Below are positions 1 to 8,167 of a DNA stretch of 51,451 nucleotides, piece by piece. The position numbers were made by a program, and so were the translations under genes. The notes under the pieces were generated by a model that did no database searches, was not told the DNA's origin, and was given only the letters and a program-made list of their open reading frames with translations. Origin of the DNA: an uncultured Collinsella sp. (lineage in GTDB: Bacteria; Actinomycetota; Coriobacteriia; Coriobacteriales; Coriobacteriaceae); assembly GCA_902475785.1 (NCBI GenBank), contig CABSAN010000008.1, positions 1 to 51,451 of the forward strand, in the 5' to 3' direction. Numbering within the stretch: position 1 is the stretch's first letter; each line of letters opens with the position of its first letter.

Positions 1-44
1 GGGCTTATGATGGACGATAACGAGACGGAAAGGGGTCAGGTAGC

Positions 45-461
45 ATGGCCGAGGACAATAGGAATAAACCGCTGTACATGATCAGCGTGGCGGCCGAGTT
101 GACTGGCATGCATCCGCAGACTCTGCGCGTCTACGAGTCCAAGGGCCTGGTGAACCCCCAGCGCTCGGGCGGCAACACGCGCCTGTATTCGCGTGCCGAT
201 ATCGAGCGCCTGGAGCTCATCAACCAGCTGACCGACGAGGGCATCAACCTTGCCGGCGTGGTGCGCATCCTCGATATGAAGGAGCGTGCCGAGGAGCGTG
301 AGCGCGAGAACGAAAAACTCCGTGCCCGCGTACGCCAGCTCGAGGACGAGCTGCACGAGTACAAGATGCAGAAGAAGATCACCGCCCTGGCCCCGCGCGA
401 CGGCTCAGTCAACCCCGAGCAAGTCATGCGCAAGCTGCTGGGCGCCGGCGGGGATTTGTAG
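45..461 (+). CDS. hspR: HspR, MerR-family heat-shock repressor
   Basis: A 138-residue MerR-type regulator. Residues 10-75 form the winged helix (MISVAAELTGMHPQTLRVYE, then GLVNPQRSGGNTRLYS), with the RxYExxGL signature of HspR. Residues 85-120 are a charged coiled coil for dimerisation, and the C-terminus is short. HspR family members repress dnaK and clpB operons in actinobacteria and use DnaK as co-repressor; clpB lies 5 kb downstream on the same strand. The start has an AGGGGTCAGG ribosome site just upstream. hspR usually closes a dnaK-grpE-dnaJ operon, which would lie left of the window; too little upstream sequence is present to see dnaJ. No canonical HAIR operator (CTTGAGT-N7-ACTCAAG) was found in the window. 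Confidence 0.9.
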   Translation: MAEDNRNKPLYMISVAAELTGMHPQTLRVYESKGLVNPQRSGGNTRLYSRADIERLELINQLTDEGINLAGVVRILDMKERAEERERENEKLRARVRQLEDELHEYKMQKKITALAPRDGSVNPEQVMRKLLGAGGDL

Positions 462-488
462 TTACGCGGGTTTACCAACCCGCGTAAC
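461..488 (+). terminator. Perfect 12-bp hairpin on the hspR stop codon
   Basis: A 12-bp stem (GTTACGCGGGTT) with a 4-base loop begins on the last base of the hspR TAG. There is no U-tract after it (CAGTCGACG follows), so it is not a textbook intrinsic terminator. It may be a Rho-dependent end, an mRNA 3' stabiliser or a protein-binding site. Confidence 0.5.
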
Positions 489-501
489 CAGTCGACGCTG
501 C

Positions 502-600
502 AAGCCCGCCAGAGCGGCAATCTGCCTTTCAACTTCGGCGGCATGACCAGAAGGTCAATGCCGCCTCGTTTCAAGGCACCTTGCTCGCTCTGGCGGGCTT
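502..600. repeat. 99-bp nested palindrome
   Basis: The outer arms AAGCCCGCCAGAGCG (502-516) and their exact complement (586-600) enclose a second pair, TGCCTT (523-528) with AAGGCA (573-578), and a central hairpin, GGCGGCATGACC (537-548) with GGTCAATGCCGCC (553-565; one bulged A, AGAA loop). The whole 99 bases can fold into one long interrupted hairpin. No coding frame is convincing here. It could be a miniature transposable element, a REP-type palindrome or a structured RNA. Bases 489-635 hold nothing else that I recognise. Confidence 0.6.
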
Positions 601-635
601 TCGCTGTCCGCGCCAAAACATCGGCGTTGTTATGA

Positions 636-720
636 GTAGTCATTGGGGACGTTCTTAAACGACTAGTCATTGGGGACGTTCTTGTTTGACTAGTCGTTTA
701 AGAACGTCCCCAATGACTAC
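636..720. repeat. Dispersed palindromic element, GGGGACGTTCTT family, copy 1
   Basis: Two perfect 33-bp inverted arms (636-668 and 688-720), each containing CATTGGGGACGTTCTTAAAC, with a partial third copy of the arm between them. Related copies lie at 31342-31425 and 35023-35080. The motif resembles the short GGGGACGTTCTT palindromes that accompany REP-associated (Y1) transposases in many bacteria, but no such transposase is in this window. Confidence 0.8.
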
Positions 721-760
721 CTTGCACCAAATTTGCCGGCCCTCGCCGGGCTCGTCCTTT

Positions 761-778
761 ACTTTACTGAGATAAAGT
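761..778. promoter_or_regulatory. Possible operator upstream of the hydratase gene
   Basis: ACTTTA-N6-TAAAGT, a 6-bp dyad about 100 bases before the hydratase start. It lies in the 721-878 leader, where I see no gene. The position suits an operator or -35 region, but a 6-bp dyad could be chance. Confidence 0.25.
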
Positions 779-878
779 GAACGTGTAGATTCGTAACCCA
801 CTCGCAACCGTTCTATGGCACGATATTGAACGAATGTATGCTATGCGCCCGAGCCTTTCGGGCAGAGTGGGAGACAGT

Positions 879-3179
879 ATGGTTAAGCTGTACGAGGACG
901 GCATCTACCTGCGCGGCGGCAGCGAGATTGTGCCTGCGGCCGAGGCTGCCGAGCGCGGTATTACGCAGACGCCCGAGGACGCCAAGCGTGGCACCATCGC
1001 GTATTCGATCCTCCAGGCACACAATACGTCCGGCAACCCCGAGGCGCTCAAGATTCGCTTCGATGCCATGGCGAGCCACGACATCACCTTTGTCGGCATC
1101 ATCCAGACGGCGCGCGCCTCGGGCATGGAGCAGTTCCCGCTGCCCTACGTGCTCACCAACTGCCATAACTCGCTGTGCGCCGTGGGCGGCACCATCAACG
1201 AGGACGACCACGTCTTCGGTCTCTCGGCTGCCAAGAAGTACGGCGGCATCTTCGTCCCGCCGCACATCGCCGTCATCCACTCCTTTATGCGTGAGAACTT
1301 CGCCGGTTGCGGCAAGATGATCTTGGGCTCCGACTCGCACACCCGCTACGGCGCCCTGGGCACCATGGCCGTGGGCGAGGGCGGCGGCGAGCTGGCAAAG
1401 CAGCTGCTGCGTGACACCTACGATGTTGCCTATCCCGGCGTTGTCGCCATCTACCTCACGGGTGCCCCGCGCCCCGGCGTCGGCCCGCACGATGTGGCGC
1501 TCGCCATCATCCGCGCCGTCTTTGCCAAGGGCTACGTCAAGAACAAGGTCATGGAGTTTGTGGGCCCCGGCATCGCGAGCATGACGACCGACTACCGCAA
1601 CGGCGTCGACGTCATGACCACCGAGACCACCTGCCTGTCGAGCATCTGGGCCACCGACGAGGACACGCACGCATTCCTGACCATGCACGGTCGCGGCGAC
1701 GACTACCGCGAGCTCAAGCCCGCCGATGTCGCCTACTACGACGGTTGCGTCGAGGTCGACCTGTCGAGCATCAAGCCCATGATCGCCCTGCCGTTCCATC
1801 CTTCCAACGGCGTTGAGATCGAAGAGCTCAACGAGAACCTCGAGGACATCCTTCACGAGGTGGAGCTCGAGGCCGCCAAGATCGGCGAGGGCAAGACGCA
1901 TTTTAGCCTGCTCGATAAGATCGTTGACGGCAAGCTGCACGTGCAGCAGGGCGTTATCGCCGGCTGCTCGGGCGGCAACTACGACTCCGTGGTCCAGGCC
2001 GCCCGCGTGCTCAAGGGCGCCAACACCGGCTGCGGCGAGTTCTCGCTGTCGGTCTATCCCACAAGCCAGCCTGTGGCGCTCGAGCTCACGCGCCGCGGCT
2101 ATATCTACGACCTTATGGAGGCCGGCGCGATCGTGCGCACGGCATTCTGCGGCCCGTGCTTCGGCGCCGGCGACACGCCCGCCAACAACGGCCTGTCCAT
2201 CCGCCACACAACGCGCAACTTCCCCAACCGCGAGGGTTCCAAGCCGGGCAATGGCCAGCTGAGCGCCGTGGCCCTGATGGACGCCCGCTCCATTGCGGCG
2301 ACGGCTGCCAACGGCGGCGTGCTCACCCCGGCGACCGACCTGCCCGAGGACACTTGGGACGAGGCCTGCGAGTACACCTTTGACGACGCGCCGTACAAAA
2401 AGCGCGTGTACTGGGGCTTTGGCAAGGCGGAGCCTGCCGACGAGCTGGTCGAAGGCCCCAACATCAAGCCGTGGCCCGCGATGGAGCCGCTCGGTGACGA
2501 TATCCTGCTCAAGGTGTGCTCCAAGATCATGGACCCCGTCACCACGACCGACGAGCTCATTCCCTCGGGCGAGACAAGCTCCTTCCGCTCCAACCCGCTG
2601 GGCCTAGCTGAGTTTACGCTCAGCCGCCGCGACCCGGCCTACGTGGGTCGTTCCAAGGAGGTCTACGCCGTGGAGAAGCGTCGTGTGGCCGGCGAGGCCG
2701 CAGGCGACCTAGCGGCGCTCGATGCCGAGCATGCCGGCGTGTTTGAGGCACTGGCCAGCGCGGGCGTCGCGGCCGATGCCAAGGCGACCGAGTACGGCTC
2801 CATGCTCTATGCCAAGAAGCCAGGTGACGGCAGCGCCCGCGAGCAGGCGGCGAGCTGCCAGCGCGTGATCGGCGGCCTGGCCAACATCGTCCACGAGTAC
2901 GCCACCAAGCGTTATCGCTCCAACGTGATGAATTGGGGCATGGTGCCCTTCCAGATGGAGGCCGAGCCCAACTTTGAGGTGGGCGACTACGTCTTTGTGC
3001 CGGGTATCCGTGCTGCGCTCGACGGCGACCTGAAGGACATCGCCGCCTACGTGGTGCGCGCCGACGGCACGGTCGAGCGGATTGAGCTTTACATTGCCGA
3101 TATGACGGCAGAGGAGCGCGCCATCGTCAAGGCCGGCTGCCTGATCAACTACAACAAGTTCAAGGCCGCTGCCGAGTAA
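879..3179 (+). CDS. Aconitase-superfamily hydratase (YbhJ-like)
   Basis: A 766-residue protein of the aconitase/isopropylmalate isomerase superfamily. It has the substrate loop segment GSDSHTRYGALGTMAVGEGGGELAK (about residues 149-173), the cysteine segments GCSGGN, NTGCGEF and AFCGPCFGAGDTP that would hold a 4Fe-4S cluster, and a C-terminal swivel-like domain. Length and motifs resemble E. coli YbhJ, an uncharacterised hydratase, more than canonical AcnA (about 890 residues) or LeuC. It may still hydrate or isomerise a tricarboxylate, but the substrate cannot be read from sequence. Start chosen at ATG 879 (MVKLYEDG), which has GGGAGA five bases upstream; an in-frame ATG at 834 lacks a ribosome site. 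No citrate synthase or isocitrate dehydrogenase lies nearby. Confidence 0.75.
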   Translation: MVKLYEDGIYLRGGSEIVPAAEAAERGITQTPEDAKRGTIAYSILQAHNTSGNPEALKIRFDAMASHDITFVGIIQTARASGMEQFPLPYVLTNCHNSLCAVGGTINEDDHVFGLSAAKKYGGIFVPPHIAVIHSFMRENFAGCGKMILGSDSHTRYGALGTMAVGEGGGELAKQLLRDTYDVAYPGVVAIYLTGAPRPGVGPHDVALAIIRAVFAKGYVKNKVMEFVGPGIASMTTDYRNGVDVMTTETTCLSSIWATDEDTHAFLTMHGRGDDYRELKPADVAYYDGCVEVDLSSIKPMIALPFHPSNGVEIEELNENLEDILHEVELEAAKIGEGKTHFSLLDKIVDGKLHVQQGVIAGCSGGNYDSVVQAARVLKGANTGCGEFSLSVYPTSQPVALELTRRGYIYDLMEAGAIVRTAFCGPCFGAGDTPANNGLSIRHTTRNFPNREGSKPGNGQLSAVALMDARSIAATAANGGVLTPATDLPEDTWDEACEYTFDDAPYKKRVYWGFGKAEPADELVEGPNIKPWPAMEPLGDDILLKVCSKIMDPVTTTDELIPSGETSSFRSNPLGLAEFTLSRRDPAYVGRSKEVYAVEKRRVAGEAAGDLAALDAEHAGVFEALASAGVAADAKATEYGSMLYAKKPGDGSAREQAASCQRVIGGLANIVHEYATKRYRSNVMNWGMVPFQMEAEPNFEVGDYVFVPGIRAALDGDLKDIAAYVVRADGTVERIELYIADMTAEERAIVKAGCLINYNKFKAAAE

Positions 3180-3190
3180 CTCTGCTGTAC

Positions 3191-3262
3191 GCCCCGGACA
3201 CACCTTTCCCTCGTGCTCACGCGCTTCGCGAGGGTCGCCCGAGGGAAAGGTGTGTCCGGGGC
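3191..3262. repeat. 23-bp perfect inverted repeat after the hydratase
   Basis: Arms at 3191-3213 and 3240-3262, beginning GCCCCGGACACACCTTTCCC, with a 26-base loop, 11 bases after the stop codon. The size and position resemble the other dispersed palindromes in the window. It may end or protect the hydratase transcript. Confidence 0.65.
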
Positions 3263-3317
3263 TACCGCGACGTTCTCGTTGGGTCTTGAGGGACGCTAAT
3301 AAATGGACCTGCTTGAT

Positions 3318-3349
3318 GCCGCTTCTGTTATCGGGGCGGCTTCTTTTTG
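3318..3349 (+). terminator. Intrinsic terminator candidate after the hydratase
   Basis: GCCGC (3318-3322) pairs with GCGGC (3336-3340), followed by TTCTTTTT. The stem is short but the U-tract is good. Confidence 0.55.
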
Positions 3350-3355
3350 TCGAAA

Positions 3356-3390
3356 ACCACCACAAAGGGGACAGGCACCTTTGTGGTGGT
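3356..3390. repeat. ACCACCACAAAG palindrome family, copy 1 (inverted)
   Basis: A 35-bp palindrome with arms ACCACCACAAAG / CTTTGTGGTGGT and asymmetric core GGGACAGGCAC. The core orientation is opposite to that of the copies at 4223-4257 and 5027-5061. All three copies carry a CGAAA or its complement at one edge. Confidence 0.85.
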
Positions 3391-3443
3391 GGGGACTAGC
3401 TCGATGTTGTTGTGATCGTTGAGCGGCATGTTAATGAGCGTCT

Positions 3444-4112
3444 CTACAGGATTTCATCTGGGCTGGCGGGCTTGGTTGTTTTGGGGATGCCGAGTTTGGA
3501 TGACGCGAAATCGTCAACATTGTCCTTAATTCCGTCTTTGGTGTAGACAGTGACCATATAGGTGCTGTGTCCGAATTCGCCCTTGTCGCGTGTTGCCCAG
3601 GCATCCCAGTAGGCGGCCCCGTTTCGCCCTTTGATTTTTCCGACACGGCGGAGTTCTGTTCGCTTTAATTTCTGGTTGCTATAGATGGTTCGACCGGCCT
3701 CCTCGGTGAGCCCGCACTGTCCAAGCATCTTGTCGAGGACTTGGTTCATGTGGCGCTCATCGGTGTTTGGTGCGTAGTCGTAGGCGAGGGTGATGGAGTC
3801 GAGTGGCTGGTCGTCGATTAGATAGTTTAGCGCCTGAGGTCCAAGGCAGAAATAGGGGGAGCATCCGTCGATCTGACCGAGCAGCGGTAACTTTGACCGC
3901 CAAATTCCGGTGGGAATTCCATCTTCGTAAAACACGCCGCGACAGATAAAGGAGAGCGAGGTGGCACGCGAGCCGGCGTCGACCATTCCGCATAAATCGA
4001 AGGGCGAGGCGATACCGAGGGAAAAGGGCGTGACGACGATAAAGAAGAACATCGCGATGGGTATGGCGAAAATGGTAATGACGTTGCGACCGGTGGAATG
4101 AGACGGCTTCAT
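3444..4112 (-). CDS. Hypothetical membrane-anchored protein
   Basis: A 222-residue protein I do not recognise. An N-terminal hydrophobic segment (about residues 9-30, VITIFAIPIAMFFFIVVTPF) would anchor it, leaving a cysteine-containing domain outside (LCGMVDAG, FICRGVF, GCSPYFCLG, GQCG). The start at 4112 (MKPSHSTG) is chosen because GAGGAG lies six bases upstream; an upstream ATG at 4130 lacks this. It diverges from the gene at 4347, and both are bracketed by copies of the ACCACCACAAAG palindrome. Base composition is clearly more AT-rich than in the flanking hydratase and clpB genes, which suggests horizontal origin. Confidence 0.65.
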   Translation of the reverse strand: MKPSHSTGRNVITIFAIPIAMFFFIVVTPFSLGIASPFDLCGMVDAGSRATSLSFICRGVFYEDGIPTGIWRSKLPLLGQIDGCSPYFCLGPQALNYLIDDQPLDSITLAYDYAPNTDERHMNQVLDKMLGQCGLTEEAGRTIYSNQKLKRTELRRVGKIKGRNGAAYWDAWATRDKGEFGHSTYMVTVYTKDGIKDNVDDFASSKLGIPKTTKPASPDEIL

Positions 4113-4222
4113 ATGCGCTCCTCGAGACAAAGATCTGTTGAGGATAGGCAGAAATGGATATGTTCAGAGAACAATTCAAGTTTAATCTCATGGCGCGAGA
4201 TGGTCGACCGTTAGCGTCGAAA

Positions 4223-4257
4223 ACCACCACAAAGGTGCCTGTCCCCTTTGTGGTGGT
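4223..4257. repeat. ACCACCACAAAG palindrome family, copy 2
   Basis: A 35-bp palindrome with core GTGCCTGTCCC, preceded by CGAAA. It sits in the divergent promoter region between the genes at 3444 and 4347, so it may affect expression of both. Confidence 0.85.
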
Positions 4258-4346
4258 GAGGAGCGCGCGGCTTCTTTTGGTAATAGTGCTGGCTGGCGAT
4301 ATCATTAGTGCAGGTGGCGAAGGTTTGCATTGTGGGGTGTTTTGCC

Positions 4347-5018
4347 GTGAGCCGTTCTGCCCGTATTGGATTGATTGTCTTGGCGCTTGCGATCGCTGTG
4401 GTTGGCGCGGGCGCTGTCGGTATGGCATTTCTACCTGCTGCGGTGACGGAGCCGGTGGTCAAGCCTGTGACTCAATCTGTCGAACTTCTGACCGGCGACG
4501 ACAAGCCCGAGACCATTACCGTTGATTTTGATGAGCAGCCGGCTGTGCTGGGTATTAGCAATTATCCGCGTATTCAGCTTGGGGCCATGCGCTATACCAC
4601 GGATACAAGCCTGATCGATAGGGCGTTCGAGCTACTCAAGGGCAAAACATTTAAGCGTTGGTACGGATATGCGTCCTATCGGGCAAAAGCGAACGACATG
4701 GTTGGCGGATGCCGCTCTTCCATCGAGCTGGACACTGCAAACGGCGCAAAGTTATGTGATGTCTCGTACGATCCGGGCTACGAGGGCAATGAGGGTCCGG
4801 GCATCTACATCATGGACGGCGATGTCGCCTATGTCATGGAGGGCGACCAGACCGAGCTCAACGATTTTATGGGTCAGTGTATCCAAGATGCCTATAAACA
4901 GACCTGCTTGCCTGACCCGCAGACTGCACGCGATAGTGGGTCTGCCCGTACATGGCTGTTCGAGGATGAGATGCCCTGGACCGTCGAATCGGGAAGTACG
5001 GGTTCGGCGAAGGAGTAG
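4347..5018 (+). CDS. Hypothetical exported or membrane-anchored protein
   Basis: About 223 residues with a GTG start (SRSARIGLIVLALAIAVVGA...). The hydrophobic stretch at residues 6-30 would be a signal anchor. The rest is a soluble domain with cysteines (GGCRSS, KLCDVSYD, GQCIQDAYKQTC) and no recognised motif. Start codons at 4308 or 4314 are also possible, because ribosome sites are weak for all of them. It may be a distant functional partner of the divergent gene at 3444: both have one N-terminal helix and a similar-sized external domain, but I see no clear sequence similarity. Confidence 0.6.
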   Translation: MSRSARIGLIVLALAIAVVGAGAVGMAFLPAAVTEPVVKPVTQSVELLTGDDKPETITVDFDEQPAVLGISNYPRIQLGAMRYTTDTSLIDRAFELLKGKTFKRWYGYASYRAKANDMVGGCRSSIELDTANGAKLCDVSYDPGYEGNEGPGIYIMDGDVAYVMEGDQTELNDFMGQCIQDAYKQTCLPDPQTARDSGSARTWLFEDEMPWTVESGSTGSAKE

Positions 5019-5026
5019 AGACCGCG

Positions 5027-5061
5027 ACCACCACAAAGGTGCCTGTCCCCTTTGTGGTGGT
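5027..5061. repeat. ACCACCACAAAG palindrome family, copy 3
   Basis: A 35-bp palindrome with the same orientation as copy 2, starting 9 bases after the stop of the 4347 gene. Copies 1 and 3 are in inverted orientation and bracket the two-gene segment. Confidence 0.85.
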
Positions 5062-5071
5062 TTTCGGTCTG

Positions 5072-5288
5072 TCTCGATCTGTAACATCTTGGCCGCTAAA
5101 AGTGGGCCTGGTGTTACAGATTTAGATTTTTGATCCGGGTGTTTTCTGTTCGTCTCGATTTGTAACAGATAGAGCTCTATTTGCTGACTAGATGTTACAG
5201 ATTTAGATAAACGGGTGCCGCTGGTCATTTCATCTCGATCTGTAACATCTAGAGCCATAAACAGCCGCTAAATGTTACAGATTGAGAT
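5072..5288. repeat. Three tandem hairpins, about 80-bp period
   Basis: Units at 5072-5126, 5153-5207 and 5233-5288. Each starts TCTCGATCTGTAACA or a close variant and ends TGTTACAGATTTAGAT or a variant. The arms are well conserved while the loops and spacers differ. Starts are 81 and 80 bp apart, close to whole helical turns. They lie between the 4347 gene and the clpB promoter region; see findings. Confidence 0.8.
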
Positions 5289-5351
5289 AGTAAGGGGACG
5301 AGGCCGTAGCGGGTGAGCGCACCTGCTCCCTATCTTTCAATCACTCAGAAA

Positions 5352-5387
5352 ATCTTATATATAGAGACTTAGATTTGTGTATAAGAT
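5352..5387. promoter_or_regulatory. clpB upstream dyad and leader
   Basis: ATCTTATA (5352-5359) and TATAAGAT (5380-5387) form an 8-bp inverted repeat, the only AT-rich stretch before clpB, so the promoter is probably here. It does not match the HspR HAIR consensus. Further down the leader a GCCGCCC-CGTA-GGGCGGC hairpin (5427-5444) sits just before the AGAGAGGTG ribosome site. Confidence 0.4.
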
Positions 5388-5465
5388 CGCGCAAAGCTGG
5401 CAACAATACTTCTCGAACAACGTGAAGCCGCCCCGTAGGGCGGCCGCCCCAAGAGAGGTGATTCC

Positions 5466-8093
5466 ATGAGAATCGATAAGCTAGCTATGACGTCGCGCGA
5501 GGCGCTGCAGACCGCCATGAGCACGGCTGCCGATGCGCAGGCCGGCGCGGTGGAGCCGATTCACCTGCTGTCCGCCCTGCTCGGTGCCGGCGAGCGCAAT
5601 ATCTCCGTGATCATCGAGCGCATTGGTGCCGACCCAGCTCAGCTCGCACGCTCCACGCAGGATGCCATCGACCACGCGCCCAAGGTCTCGGGCGAGGGTC
5701 AGCAGATGGGCCTGTCCAACGAGCTCGTTCGCGTCATCGAGAAGGCCGAGAAGAAGGCCACCAAGATGGGCGACAGCTTTGTGGTGACCGAGCATCTGCT
5801 GATGGCACTTGCCGAGGACAAGGGCGAGGCGGGCCGCGTGCTGCGTGACGCCGGCGTCACCAAGGAGCGCATCGAGCAAGTCTACGAGGAACTGCGCGGC
5901 GATGACCGCGTGACGTCTGCCGAGGACAAGACGCAGTTTGAGGCGCTGGAGCAGTACGGCCGCAATATCTGCGACCTTGCCCGTGCCGGCAAGCTCGACC
6001 CGGTCATCGGCCGTACCGACGAGATCCGTCGTACCATTCAGGTTCTGTCCCGCCGCACCAAGAACAACCCCGTGCTCATCGGCGAGCCGGGCGTCGGCAA
6101 GACGGCCATCGTCGAGGGCATCGCCCAGCGTATCGTGGCCGGCGACGTGCCGAGCACCCTGCGCGATCGCGACCTCATCGAGCTCGACATGAGCGCGCTG
6201 GTCGCCGGCGCCAAGTATCGTGGCGAGTTCGAGGACCGCTTGAAGGCCGTGCTCAAGGAAGTGCAAAAGTCCGAGGGCAAGGTCATCCTGTTCATCGATG
6301 AGCTCCACACCATCGTGGGCGCGGGTGCCACCGAGGGCTCCATGGACGCCGGCAACATCCTGAAGCCGGCGCTTGCCCGTGGCGACCTGCACGCGATCGG
6401 AGCGACTACGCTCGACGAGTACCGCAAGTACATCGAGAAGGACGCGGCACTCGCCCGTCGTTTCCAGACTGTTATGGTGAGCGAGCCTACCGTCGAGGAC
6501 ACCATCTCCATCCTGCGTGGCCTCAAGGAGAAGTACGAGATCTTCCACGGCGTGCATATCACCGATAGCGCGCTCGTGGCAGCTGCCGACCTCTCCGATC
6601 GCTACATCGCCGACCGTTTTCTGCCCGACAAGGCCATCGACCTGGTCGATGAAGCGGCAAGCCGCCTGCGCATGGAGCTCGACAGCATGCCGGTCGAGAT
6701 CGACGCCACCACGCGTCAGCTCACTCAGCTGCAGATCGAGGAGCAGGCGCTCATGAAGGAGACCGACGACGCCTCCAAGGAGCGTCTGGAGGCCCTGCGC
6801 CAAGAGATCGCCGAGGTCCAAGAAAAGCTCAACGTGCAAAAGGCTGGCTGGCTCAACCAGAAGAACGCCATCGACCACGTGCAGGAGCTCAAGGGTCAGC
6901 TCGACGAGGCCAAGAGCGAAGAGGAGCGCGCGACGCGCAACGGCGACCTGGGCCGTGCGTCCGAGCTGCGCTACTCCGTGATTCCGGGTCTGCAGCAGCA
7001 GATTCAGGATTCCGAGGCCGCGCTCGAGGCGCAAAAGCAGCAGGACGGCGAGGGCCTCAACGAGCAGGTGACCTCCGATGAGATCGCCGAGGTCGTGAGC
7101 GCCTGGACCGGCGTGCCCGTGTCCAAGATGATGCAGGGCGAGCTCGACAAACTCAAGGGCCTGGAGGGCGAGCTACATAAGCGCGTCATCGGCCAGGACG
7201 AGGCCGTGTCCGCCGTGGCCGCAGCCGTGCGCCGCAGCCGTGCGGGTCTCTCCGATCCGGACAAGCCCATCGGCAGCTTCTTCTTCCTGGGCCCCACCGG
7301 CGTGGGCAAGACCGAGCTCGCCAAGGCGCTGGCCGAGTGCCTGTTCGATGACGAGCGCGCGCTCGTGCGTATCGACATGTCCGAGTACATGGAGAAGTTC
7401 AGCGTCCAGCGTCTGATCGGTGCGCCTCCGGGATACGTGGGTTACGACGAGGGCGGCCAGCTTACCGAGGCCGTGCGCCGTCGTCCGTACTCCGTGATCT
7501 TGCTCGACGAGATGGAGAAGGCTCATCCGGATGTCTTCAACGTGCTGCTGCAGGTGCTTGACGACGGTCGTCTGACCGACGGCCAGGGTCGCCAGGTGTC
7601 CTTCAAGAACACGATCATCATCATGACGAGCAACGTGGGCTCCAAGGCTATTGCCGAGCTTTCGGGCAAGGACGAGGAGGAGATGCGCCATCAGGTCGAC
7701 GCGGCCATGGCTCAGACCTTCCGCCCCGAGTTCCTCAACCGTATCGACGATATCGTGGTGTTCCATCCACTCGGTATGGCGCAGATCGAGAAGATCGTCG
7801 ACATCCAGCTCGCCGACGTCCGCGCGCGTCTGGCCAAGGAGCGCATGACGCTTGCCATCACCCCGGCGGCCAAGCAGCTGCTCGCCGTGGGCGGCTTGGA
7901 CCCGGTCTTTGGTGCCCGCCCGCTCAAGCGTTTGGTGCAGCGCGAGGTTGTCGATGCCATCGCGGCGGCCATCATCGACGGCACGGTGCGCGAGGGCGAT
8001 CAGGTGACGGTCGATGTCGACAAGGACGGCGGCTTTACCGTCGTGTGCGACAACACGCCGTCTGCCACCTACGAGGTGCCTGAGGACAAGTAA
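5466..8093 (+). CDS. clpB: ClpB protein disaggregase
   Basis: An 875-residue Hsp100 AAA+ unfoldase that rescues aggregated proteins with DnaK. Seen in order: N-terminal Clp repeat domain (residues 1-145); NBD1 with Walker A GEPGVGKTA and Walker B VILFIDELHT; the middle coiled coil with propeller motifs (about residues 410-530); NBD2 with Walker A GPTGVGKTE, Walker B VILLDEMEKAHPDV and sensor 2 GARPLKR. Length is normal and no key residue is missing. The start has AGAGAGGTG upstream. clpB is a typical HspR target, and hspR is the first gene of the window. The gene stands alone between the tandem hairpins and a strong terminator. Confidence 0.97.
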   Translation: MRIDKLAMTSREALQTAMSTAADAQAGAVEPIHLLSALLGAGERNISVIIERIGADPAQLARSTQDAIDHAPKVSGEGQQMGLSNELVRVIEKAEKKATKMGDSFVVTEHLLMALAEDKGEAGRVLRDAGVTKERIEQVYEELRGDDRVTSAEDKTQFEALEQYGRNICDLARAGKLDPVIGRTDEIRRTIQVLSRRTKNNPVLIGEPGVGKTAIVEGIAQRIVAGDVPSTLRDRDLIELDMSALVAGAKYRGEFEDRLKAVLKEVQKSEGKVILFIDELHTIVGAGATEGSMDAGNILKPALARGDLHAIGATTLDEYRKYIEKDAALARRFQTVMVSEPTVEDTISILRGLKEKYEIFHGVHITDSALVAAADLSDRYIADRFLPDKAIDLVDEAASRLRMELDSMPVEIDATTRQLTQLQIEEQALMKETDDASKERLEALRQEIAEVQEKLNVQKAGWLNQKNAIDHVQELKGQLDEAKSEEERATRNGDLGRASELRYSVIPGLQQQIQDSEAALEAQKQQDGEGLNEQVTSDEIAEVVSAWTGVPVSKMMQGELDKLKGLEGELHKRVIGQDEAVSAVAAAVRRSRAGLSDPDKPIGSFFFLGPTGVGKTELAKALAECLFDDERALVRIDMSEYMEKFSVQRLIGAPPGYVGYDEGGQLTEAVRRRPYSVILLDEMEKAHPDVFNVLLQVLDDGRLTDGQGRQVSFKNTIIIMTSNVGSKAIAELSGKDEEEMRHQVDAAMAQTFRPEFLNRIDDIVVFHPLGMAQIEKIVDIQLADVRARLAKERMTLAITPAAKQLLAVGGLDPVFGARPLKRLVQREVVDAIAAAIIDGTVREGDQVTVDVDKDGGFTVVCDNTPSATYEVPEDK

Positions 8094-8127
8094 TCGGCGC
8101 GGGCGAGAATAATCGCTACGCAGCGAG

Positions 8128-8167
8128 AGGCGGCGAGTCGCGCCAAGCGGCCCGCCGCCTTTGTTTT
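8128..8167 (+). terminator. Intrinsic terminator of clpB
   Basis: AGGCGGCG (8128-8135) pairs with CGCCGCCT (8153-8160), followed by TTTGTTTT. The next 190 bases (8168-8360) have no convincing gene; they hold a perfect 13-bp palindrome, TGGAATAATTCCA, at 8344-8356. Confidence 0.85.

Noticed and set aside
813..2207. Long open frame antisense to the hydratase gene
   Set aside because: It is the codon-position shadow of a GC-rich gene; its composition (Ala/Gly/His/Val/Arg rich) and lack of a ribosome site argue against a real protein. The same holds for the long antisense frames under clpB, the activase (17211-19349), the oxidoreductase (27942-30917) and the PTS genes (31663-33600).
5290..5465. 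HspR HAIR operator before clpB
   Set aside because: I looked for CTTGAGT-N7-ACTCAAG or close variants and found none; only an unrelated ATCTTATA dyad is present.
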